Positions 1 to 5,088 of a DNA stretch of 8,505 nt are shown piece by piece; position 1 is the stretch's first letter; every line of letters begins with the position of its first letter. Under the pieces are notes generated by a model. It had not been told where the DNA came from. It ran no database searches and worked only from the letters and a program-made list of their open reading frames with translations. The stretch comes from Oscillospiraceae bacterium (GTDB taxonomy: Bacteria > Bacillota > Clostridia > Oscillospirales > Oscillospiraceae), in NCBI GenBank assembly GCA_017409645.1, contig JAFQSI010000036.1, positions 1 through 8,505 on the forward strand, given 5' to 3'. The position numbers and the translations under genes were made by a program.

Positions 1-166
1 CGGCGCCATCCGTCACGGCATCTCCCGCGCCCTGCTGCTGGTCAACGGCGAGTTCCGTCCCACTCTGAAGGCCGCCGGCTTCCTGACCCGCGACCCCAGA
101 ATGAAGGAGAGAAAGAAGTACGGTCTGAAGGCCGCCCGTCGCGCTCCCCAGTTCTCCAAGCGCTGA
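1..166 (+). CDS. rpsI: 30S ribosomal protein S9, C-terminal part (5' end outside window)
   Basis: S9 sits in the head of the small ribosomal subunit, and its C-terminal tail reaches the P-site tRNA. The reading frame runs from base 2 to a TGA at 164-166 and gives about 54 residues. It begins [12 protein letters not shown] and contains a conserved [15 protein letters not shown] segment. It ends in the highly basic tail typical of S9, closing with QFSKR, whose final KR is the hallmark terminus contacting tRNA. The C-terminus is therefore intact; only the upstream part is cut off by the window edge. In Firmicutes rpsI usually follows rplM, which would lie just outside. A strong hairpin terminator starts 35 bases after the stop, so rpsI is the last gene of its operon. 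Identity is seen directly from conserved family motifs. Confidence 0.97.
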   Translation, partial: GAIRHGISRALLLVNGEFRPTLKAAGFLTRDPRMKERKKYGLKAARRAPQFSKR

Positions 167-200
167 TTTCCGTATTTATTACGAATCAATGCCATACAAG

Positions 201-232
201 ATCCCCGGAATCCTCGGATTCCGGGGATTTTT
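201..232 (+). terminator. Rho-independent terminator of rpsI
   Basis: A 12-bp perfect stem (201-212 pairing with 217-228) closes a CTCG tetraloop and is followed by a run of T to 232. It lies 35 bases after the rpsI stop codon and reads in the rpsI direction. On the opposite strand the hairpin is not followed by a T run, so it should work in one direction only. Confidence 0.9.
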
Positions 233-247
233 GATTTGAAAACAAAA

Positions 248-285
248 CTGCTGCGCTGCACGGGGCAGCGCAGCAGTCCTTTTTT
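248..285. terminator. Bidirectional Rho-independent terminator between convergent rpsI and the TPM operon
   Basis: A 12-bp perfect stem (248-259 with 265-276) has a 5-base loop. On the + strand it is followed by TCC and six T; on the - strand by TTTTGTTTT. It therefore can end transcription from both sides. Its main role is probably to terminate the leftward SPFH/zinc-ribbon/TPM operon, whose last stop codon is at 311; it would also back up the rpsI terminator at 201-232. Confidence 0.88.
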
Positions 286-310
286 GGATGCCTTCGCTCG
301 GGTTTGGCTT

Positions 311-1060
311 TCAGAATTTTCCGCCGCCGACATTTCGGGAGCCGCCGCTTCTGCCGCTGCTGCCGGAGCTTTCCTTGGGCCTGCGGCGGCGGTCAACGGT
401 CCGGTAGAGGAACAGATCGCCGGAGCGGGTCAGATGCATGCTGCCCGGTCGGGTGTACTCCCCTGCCGTGTTCCGCGCATGGACAGAGCGGAGCTGGGAG
501 CCCATGACGAGAACCGCGATCAGGGCCGCGACCAGACCGATGCCCAGGGAGATCAGCAGGCTCTTGCCAAAATCGAAGGGGAAGCCGTTGATCTCGCCGT
601 CGATCTCATAGACGCACAGCTCGATGAAATCCGCAAAGGCATCGGCATAGTCGCCGTCGCTCAGATCGGGCACGATCTCATCGCCGATGTCGTAGATCTC
701 GTCAAGGGTGATGGCGTCCGCCGCAAGACCATTGGAGAGGATCCGGTAGTCCCGCTCCTCCATGGAGAGCAGCAGGATCACGCCATCGTGGTTGGGTCCC
801 TGACCGTAGCCCAGCTGATCGTAGAATTCCTCCACATAGTCGTCCACGTAATAGCTGCCGGTGGAATCTACGGTTGCGATGACCACGTCCACCCGGTATT
901 CATCGCGGACTTCCTCCAGCCGCCGGAGCAGTTCATACTCCTGCCGCTCGGTCAGCAGATCGGCGCCGTCATAGAGCAGCGGCGCATCCGCCGCCAGGGC
1001 CGGGACTGCCAGCGCGATGCAGAGCATCATTGCAAAAAGAATGGAAAACAGTCGTTTCAT
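311..1060 (-). CDS. TPM-domain (YgcG/YdjH-like) secreted, membrane-anchored protein
   Basis: A 249-residue protein with a signal peptide at 1-23 (basic MKR, hydrophobic core, ALA cleavage site). A TPM domain at about 28-155 follows; its start carries the typical LLYDGADLLT segment. A transmembrane helix spans about 166-187, and a tail of about 60 residues ends in Ser/Gly/Arg-rich sequence closing in GGGKF, typical of bacterial YgcG-type proteins. The TPM domain should be extracytoplasmic and the tail cytoplasmic. TPM domains have been linked to photosystem II repair and acid phosphatase activity in plants; the bacterial biochemical role is unsettled. The start is supported by AAGGAGG at 1068-1074, 7 bases upstream, which overlaps the TAA stop of the preceding gene and suggests translational coupling. 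It is the last gene of an operon with a zinc-ribbon and an SPFH protein, matching YdjH of the B. subtilis ydjFGHI operon in type. Family call is firm; stress function is inference. Confidence 0.87.
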   Translation of the reverse strand: MKRLFSILFAMMLCIALAVPALAADAPLLYDGADLLTERQEYELLRRLEEVRDEYRVDVVIATVDSTGSYYVDDYVEEFYDQLGYGQGPNHDGVILLLSMEERDYRILSNGLAADAITLDEIYDIGDEIVPDLSDGDYADAFADFIELCVYEIDGEINGFPFDFGKSLLISLGIGLVAALIAVLVMGSQLRSVHARNTAGEYTRPGSMHLTRSGDLFLYRTVDRRRRPKESSGSSGRSGGSRNVGGGKF

Positions 1061-1072
1061 TCCCGCACCTCC

Positions 1073-2158
1073 TTACAGCAGCCACAGCAGCCAGCTGATG
1101 CCGAAGCAGGCCGCGCTGACTGCGCCGAAAATGCCGAGAAACCATCTGGTCAGGGCGCTCTTGTCCATGGGCAGGTCGCCCACGAATCTGCCTGTCTGGC
1201 CGTTCATGGCAAAATGGTAGTTTTTGCCGTTCCAGGTGGTGTTGAGCAGCCACACGGGATACAGGGCGTACTTTGCCCTGCCGTTCTTCAGCTGCACATG
1301 GTTGCAGACGGGGATCAGCGTCGTATAGCCGCCCACGGTGGAGGCAAAGGCCTGCTCCGTGCTGGTGCGGATCCGGTCGTTGGCCCGGGCCACGCTCTGC
1401 TCAGACCCCACATCGTACCGATCCGCCAGGAAGCCGGACAGATAGGCCGTCCGGAAATCCACCGCCTGGGAAAAATCGAAGGGTTCGATGGATTCCATCA
1501 GGGCGTCATCCATCTTGGTAGAGCCGTCCACCGGCACATGGTCAAAGGCGATGGTACCGCCCCGTGTCACGGAGTAGTGCTGCGTTTCCGTATAGATATA
1601 ATCGCTGTCGCTCCAGGAGCGGACCCGGGTGGCCTTCCAGCGCATATTGGCCTGGGCCTCGGTGTCAAAGAGCCACACGGGCACATAGACGCCCTTGATC
1701 TCCTGGATGTGGTTCTCCTGGGAAAAGACCTTCGGCAGCAGGAGCTTGCCCTTGTAGTGGCGCTTCAGGGCCTCCACGGCGGCCTTCTTATCCAGCTTGA
1801 AGGGAATGACAAAGTCCGGCTTCAGGTCGCCCAGGAACTGCTCCTTCATCACCACGGGATTTCCGCAGTAGGGGCAGCTGGCCGCACCGGTGGTCTCATC
1901 GGTCACGATCTCACCGGCGCAGGACTGGCAGACATAGACCCGCAGGCCCTCCTTCTCGCCCTCGGTCCACTCGCCGCCGGCGGTGGTGTCCCAGGTCATG
2001 TCGTCGGAGGATTCCTCCTTCAGCTCCCGGTCATAGGCCTCGAGGGTCTCCATTTCAAATTCCGTGTCGCAGTAGGGACACTTCATCCTCTGCTCCCGGC
2101 TGCTGAACTCGATGGCGCCGTCGCAGCAGGGGCATTTATATTGCTGCAGGACAGACAC
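1073..2158 (-). CDS. Double zinc-ribbon protein with C-terminal membrane helix (YdjG-like)
   Basis: A 361-residue protein, read from a GTG start with GGGAGG at 2166-2171, 7 bases upstream; no ATG near the start gives a better fit. Two zinc ribbons lie at the N-terminus: Cys9/11/12 with Cys27/30, and Cys77/80 with Cys95/98, each ending in a CPYC knuckle. A long middle region (about 105-335) is rich in aromatic residues and has several Trp/Tyr beta-like stretches (VYVPVWLFD, YALYPVWLL). One hydrophobic helix at about 338-360 ends the protein, so the ribbons should face the cytoplasm with the chain held by its C-terminus. Such proteins are often misannotated as TFIIB-type zinc finger or primosome/helicase relatives because of the ribbons alone; no helicase motif is visible. 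Neighbours and architecture match B. subtilis YdjG, which is reported to act with YdjH at the membrane in the PspA system. The gene sits 18 bases after the SPFH gene and its stop overlaps the next ribosome binding site. Confidence 0.8.
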   Translation of the reverse strand: MSVLQQYKCPCCDGAIEFSSREQRMKCPYCDTEFEMETLEAYDRELKEESSDDMTWDTTAGGEWTEGEKEGLRVYVCQSCAGEIVTDETTGAASCPYCGNPVVMKEQFLGDLKPDFVIPFKLDKKAAVEALKRHYKGKLLLPKVFSQENHIQEIKGVYVPVWLFDTEAQANMRWKATRVRSWSDSDYIYTETQHYSVTRGGTIAFDHVPVDGSTKMDDALMESIEPFDFSQAVDFRTAYLSGFLADRYDVGSEQSVARANDRIRTSTEQAFASTVGGYTTLIPVCNHVQLKNGRAKYALYPVWLLNTTWNGKNYHFAMNGQTGRFVGDLPMDKSALTRWFLGIFGAVSAACFGISWLLWLL

Positions 2159-2176
2159 AGCGGTCCCTCCCTTCCG

Positions 2177-3502
2177 TCAGCGGATGTCGCCGTCGTCGAA
2201 GCGGTCGCCGCACTCGGGGCAGAACTTCGGAGGATTTTTGGGGTCCTCCGGCTCCCAGCCGCACTTGTCGCAGCGGTACAGGGGCGCTGCGGCAGGCTTC
2301 TTCGCACCGCACTCGGGGCAGAACTTGCCCCTGTTCACCGCGCCGCAGGCGCAGGTCCAGCCCTCAGCGGGCTTCGGGCTGCCGCACTCGGCGCAGAATT
2401 TGCCGGTATTTTCAGCGCCGCAGCTGCACTTCCAGCCGTCCTTTGCAGGAGCGGGAGCAGCGGCCTGGGGCTGCTGCTGGGACTGCTGCACGCCCATCTG
2501 GTAGAACTGCTGGGCCGCACCGAAGCCGCCGTTCATGCCGCCCACCATGTTCATGCCCATGAAGCCGTGTACGGCGCCGGAAGCGTTGCCCGCGGCCGTC
2601 TCCATGGCGTTGGCGGTGGCCTGGGTCATGCGTCCGGACATCATGAAGGGATTCGCGCCGTAGGAGGCGGCGTCCTCCATGTCGGTGATCTTCTTCATAT
2701 CGTCGTCGCTGAGCCGGATGGGGTTCAGGGAGATGTTCTCCACGGCGATGCCCCGGTTCTCGGCCCAGTCGGCCTTCAGGGCGTCGTTCATGGCCTTCTT
2801 CAGCTCATTTACTTTTGCGGGCAGCTGGGCAGGGCGCAGCTCCAGCTCGGCCAGAGCGCCGAAGGCGGGCTGGAGAGCAGAGATGAACTCGGCCTTCAGC
2901 TGCTCATCCAGGGCGTCCCGGGTGAATTCATAGCTGACATTGCCGCAGACCTTGGTGTAGAAAAGCAGCGGATCGGCGATCCGGTAGGAGTACACGCCGT
3001 TGCAGCGGACATTGACGGTCCGGCTCATGCCGATGCGCTTGTTGACCACCTCAAAGAGGATGGGGCTGGGGGTGCCGAACTTGTTGCCCATGATCTCCTT
3101 GGTGTTGATGTAGTAGACCCGCTGGTCCCGGCCGGTGTCGCCGCCGTAGCCGAAGCGGCGGCCGATGGCGGCGAAGGTGTCCATGATGCTGTCACCCAGG
3201 TCGCCGGAAAAAATGGAGGGCTCCGCGGAGGAGTCGAAGGTATACTCGCCGGGCACGGCGCAGACCTCCACGACCCTGCCCTGCTCCACGATCAGCATGC
3301 ACTGACCGTCGGCCACGGCGATGCCGGAGCCGTTACTAATGATATTCTCGCTGCCCTTGGTGTTGGAGGAGCGTCCGGAGATCCGCTTGCTGCCCTTGCG
3401 GACCAGCACGTCCGCGGGAAGGGCGTCACAGTAGAAAAATTCCTTCCACTGGTCCGCCAGCACGCCGCCGACGGCTCCGATGCCTGCCTTAATAAGTCCC
3501 AT
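2177..3502 (-). CDS. SPFH-domain protein with three C-terminal zinc ribbons (YdjI-like, COG4260 type)
   Basis: A 441-residue protein of the stomatin/prohibitin-like group often labelled 'virion core protein' or 'membrane protease subunit with Zn-ribbon'. The N-terminus (MGLIKAGIGAVGGVLADQWK) forms a glycine-rich amphipathic segment, then the SPFH domain covers about 25-260 with an IVEQGRVVEVCAVPGEY region typical of the family. A Met/Gly/Gln-rich linker (about 285-352) leads to three zinc ribbons: Cys359/361-370/373, Cys384/386-395/398 and Cys411/414-428/431. There is no clear transmembrane helix. The start at 3502 is chosen over an upstream in-frame ATG at 3544 because AAGGAGA (3512-3518) lies about 8 bases before it, and the upstream ATG sits inside the promoter -10 region. 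It is the first gene of a three-gene operon. In B. subtilis the related YdjI is needed to bring PspA to the membrane; whether this protein does so is inference, as no pspA is nearby. Confidence 0.85.
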   Translation of the reverse strand: MGLIKAGIGAVGGVLADQWKEFFYCDALPADVLVRKGSKRISGRSSNTKGSENIISNGSGIAVADGQCMLIVEQGRVVEVCAVPGEYTFDSSAEPSIFSGDLGDSIMDTFAAIGRRFGYGGDTGRDQRVYYINTKEIMGNKFGTPSPILFEVVNKRIGMSRTVNVRCNGVYSYRIADPLLFYTKVCGNVSYEFTRDALDEQLKAEFISALQPAFGALAELELRPAQLPAKVNELKKAMNDALKADWAENRGIAVENISLNPIRLSDDDMKKITDMEDAASYGANPFMMSGRMTQATANAMETAAGNASGAVHGFMGMNMVGGMNGGFGAAQQFYQMGVQQSQQQPQAAAPAPAKDGWKCSCGAENTGKFCAECGSPKPAEGWTCACGAVNRGKFCPECGAKKPAAAPLYRCDKCGWEPEDPKNPPKFCPECGDRFDDGDIR

Positions 3503-3544
3503 ATGTATGTTCTCCTTTCGGTTGTGTGTTAAGTATCCTGTCAC

Positions 3545-3573
3545 ATTATAGCATACCCGTCCATAAAAACCAA
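3545..3573 (-). promoter_or_regulatory. Sigma-A type promoter of the SPFH/zinc-ribbon/TPM operon
   Basis: On the - strand a perfect TATAAT (3545-3550) carries an extended TG element (TGCTATAAT). A 17-base spacer leads to TTGGTT (3568-3573) as a weak -35. The start codon is 42 bases downstream. No TGAAAC...CGTA pattern of the ECF sigma-W kind was seen, unlike the sigma-W control known for the B. subtilis ydj operon. Confidence 0.78.
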
Positions 3574-3597
3574 TCCCCCTTCTGTGGAAGAGGGATT
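3565..3597 (-). terminator. Rho-independent terminator of the LURP-one/metallophosphoesterase operon
   Basis: On the - strand, a few bases after the TAA stop at 3601, AATCCC/GGGATT (3572-3577 with 3592-3597) plus CTTC/GAAG (3579-3582 with 3587-3590) form a stem with one C-A mismatch and a TGTG loop. Five T follow on the - strand (3565-3569). The T run overlaps the -35 element of the next promoter. Confidence 0.75.
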
Positions 3598-3600
3598 TTT

Positions 3601-4404
3601 TTACGGTCTTTTCAGCACCGCCACCAGGATCTCCGGGCGGTCGTTGACCCGCAGGGGCACGATGCTGTTGCCCAGTCCCCTGCTGACCAGCATGACGGTG
3701 CCGCCCTGCCGGTACAGGCCGCTGTCATACTCCGGGAACAATCCCTGTCCCGGCGCGATCAATCCGCCGACGAAGGGAAGGCGCACCTGTCCGCCGTGGG
3801 CGTGGCCGCTGAAGACAAGATCAACGCCGCAGGCGGCATACAGCTCAAAATACTCCGGCCTGTGGCTCAGGAGGATGGTATAGCCCTCCTGCTGCCCGGT
3901 CATCTCCCGCAGTCCCGCCACGAAGGGCCCGCGGAAATCCGGATCGGCCAGTCCCACGAGGGTCAGAGTCCCGCCGAAGCGCTCCAGCGTGACAGATCGA
4001 TCCTCCAGCACCGTGACTCCGGCGTCCAAAAGCCCCTGACGCAGTGCCGCCCAGCCGCTGATGCGGCTCTCGTGGTTGCCGCTGACATAATAGCAGGGCG
4101 CGATCTGCACCGCCTTTTCCGCAAAGGCCAGGGCGATCTGAAGATCCGTGTTCCGGGAGTCGATCAGATCCCCGGTGATGACGATGATATCCGGCTCGCT
4201 TTCCCGCAGCAGCTTCAGAAGCCGTTCGTTGCCCCTGCCGAATTCGGCATTGTGCAGGTCCGACACCTGGGCGATGCGAAAGCCCTCGAACTGCTCCGGG
4301 ATATCCGCGCTTTCAATGGTCCACTCGTTGACCTCGATGGCGGTATTCGCCCAGAGGAGCCAGATCACCAGGGCCAGGATCAGAACGGGAATGATCCTGC
4401 GCAT
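3601..4404 (-). CDS. Membrane-anchored metallophosphoesterase (YkuE/YaeI-like)
   Basis: A 267-residue calcineurin-like phosphoesterase. An N-terminal hydrophobic helix (about 4-19) serves as an uncleaved signal anchor. The five family motifs are all present: SDLH (Asp49, His51), GDLID (Asp79), GNHE (Asn110, His111), LSHRPE (His181) and GHAHGGQ (His201, His203). These ligate a two-metal centre that hydrolyses phosphoester bonds. Relatives such as B. subtilis YkuE and E. coli YaeI are envelope-located phosphodiesterases; lipid or UDP-sugar headgroups are possible substrates but cannot be read from sequence. The catalytic domain probably faces outside. Its ATG shares one base with the TGA of the upstream LURP-one gene (TGATG) and has no Shine-Dalgarno at a workable distance (GGAAAG is 15 bases away), so it is probably translated by coupling. 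Length is normal for the family and nothing is missing. Confidence 0.92.
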   Translation of the reverse strand: MRRIIPVLILALVIWLLWANTAIEVNEWTIESADIPEQFEGFRIAQVSDLHNAEFGRGNERLLKLLRESEPDIIVITGDLIDSRNTDLQIALAFAEKAVQIAPCYYVSGNHESRISGWAALRQGLLDAGVTVLEDRSVTLERFGGTLTLVGLADPDFRGPFVAGLREMTGQQEGYTILLSHRPEYFELYAACGVDLVFSGHAHGGQVRLPFVGGLIAPGQGLFPEYDSGLYRQGGTVMLVSRGLGNSIVPLRVNDRPEILVAVLKRP

Positions 4405-4880
4405 CAGTTGTTATTGTTGCTTTCCGCAACACAGTCGATGGTCAGCACCACCGCCAGGGCCAGCAGCTCGTCGGCTGGGTCTGCGATGTCCAGGCAATAG
4501 CTGTCGCCCCAGGTGAACCACTCCTTGCTGATGCGCACAATGAGCCGCCCGTTTTTGCGGATCTCGTATTCATGGGCCCAGATGCTGCCCTCCACCTCCC
4601 AGCCCAGGCCGTCGATGACATAGCGCTGGTAGAAAAAGGTGAATTCCTTCCGGATCTCCGCCAGATCCCGGCCACCCACGGACACCGTGTAGCGGGGCAT
4701 CAGCGTCAGCAGCTGCTGCCGGATCAGCGCCACCTCCCGGCCATGGATGTCCAGAAGATGGAGCTTCTTGCCGAAGGAGAAGAATTCTCCCTCCACGAAA
4801 TATTTGTCCCAGCCGTTCTCGTCCTTGACGGTAAACTGGTCGTTCCAGGAAAAGACCCGTTCCTTGATATAGAGCTTCAT
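4404..4880 (-). CDS. LURP-one-related (YxjI-type, tubby-like fold) protein
   Basis: A 158-residue protein that begins MKLYIKERVFSWNDQFTVKDENG, the usual opening of YxjI/LURP-one-related proteins. The family folds as a tubby-like beta-barrel around a central hydrophobic helix near the C-terminus, here about 138-152 (DELLALAVVLTIDCVA). Repeated segments such as EYEIRKNGRLIVRISKEWFTWGDSY fit the beta strands. The family is suspected of binding phospholipids or nucleic acid, but the bacterial role is not known. An ATG two codons upstream (4886) exists; 4880 is preferred because GAGGAGG (4888-4894) is 7 bases from it and only one base from the other. The protein ends in four Asn codons just before TGATG, which starts the metallophosphoesterase gene. 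It is the first gene of a two-gene operon with its own promoter. Confidence 0.86.
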   Translation of the reverse strand: MKLYIKERVFSWNDQFTVKDENGWDKYFVEGEFFSFGKKLHLLDIHGREVALIRQQLLTLMPRYTVSVGGRDLAEIRKEFTFFYQRYVIDGLGWEVEGSIWAHEYEIRKNGRLIVRISKEWFTWGDSYCLDIADPADELLALAVVLTIDCVAESNNNN

Positions 4881-4901
4881 GGTCATACCTCCTCTTTTTT
4901 T

Positions 4902-4930
4902 ATTTTACGATAACGCACGCGCTCGTGCAA
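4902..4930 (-). promoter_or_regulatory. Sigma-A type promoter of the LURP-one/metallophosphoesterase operon, with internal dyad
   Basis: On the - strand TTGCAC (4925-4930), a 17-base spacer and TAAAAT (4902-4907) make a good sigma-A match, 21 bases before the start codon at 4880. The spacer and -35 contain an inverted repeat, GCACG (4915-4919) and CGTGC (4924-4928) four bases apart, placed where a repressor could block polymerase. A dyad this short could also arise by chance. Confidence 0.75.
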
Positions 4931-5001
4931 TGGGAAAACCGGGATTTAAGAATTATTCAGAATCCATGCACTCTGCGCATCCAGTCAGCCTTTGTGCATG
5001 C

Positions 5002-5041
5002 CGCTGGTGCGTCGGCGGGGGCATGCCCCCGCCCTACAGCG
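5002..5041. repeat. GC-rich perfect palindrome, possible REP-like element
   Basis: The 20 bases at 5014-5033 read GGCGGGGGCATGCCCCCGCC, identical to their reverse complement. Outside them CGCTG (5002-5006) pairs with CAGCG (5037-5041). The element lies between the pullulanase terminator and the LURP-one promoter, with no coding potential around it. It lacks a T run, so it is not an ordinary terminator. Short GC-rich palindromes flanked by TGTAGGG-like sequence are remembered as dispersed repeats in several gut Clostridia, but copy number cannot be seen from one window. The remainder of the gap between 4931 and 5050 holds nothing else recognisable. Confidence 0.5.
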
Positions 5042-5053
5042 TGGAACCTATGC

Positions 5054-5080
5054 AAAACAGACCCGGCGGGACCGGGTCTG
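5054..5080 (-). terminator. Rho-independent terminator of the pullulanase gene
   Basis: A 9-bp perfect stem (5058-5066 with 5072-5080) with a 5-base loop starts 9 bases after the stop codon at 5089 and is followed on the - strand by four T. The T run is short, but the GC-rich stem is strong. Confidence 0.8.
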
Positions 5081-5088
5081 CTTTCGGA

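Noticed and set aside
13..396. Leftward open frame opposite rpsI and the terminators
   Set aside because: It runs across both terminators and lies antisense to the intact rpsI end; its sequence is low-complexity.
1073..2158. Primosomal helicase or TFIIB-like transcription factor
   Set aside because: Only zinc ribbons are shared; no Walker or helicase motif and no cyclin fold is visible, and a C-terminal membrane helix argues against it.
236..3532. Very long + strand open frame of 1098 codons
   Set aside because: It is antisense to three genes with clear domains and ribosome binding sites, begins within the terminator region, and its product is a low-complexity His/Gly/Ala/Val-rich chain with no motif. 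GC-rich codon use on the - strand suppresses stops on the + strand.
3503..3544. N-terminal extension of the SPFH protein from an ATG at 3544
   Set aside because: The codon lies next to the -10 box, so it would not be transcribed from the visible promoter, and the ribosome binding site at 3512-3518 points to 3502.
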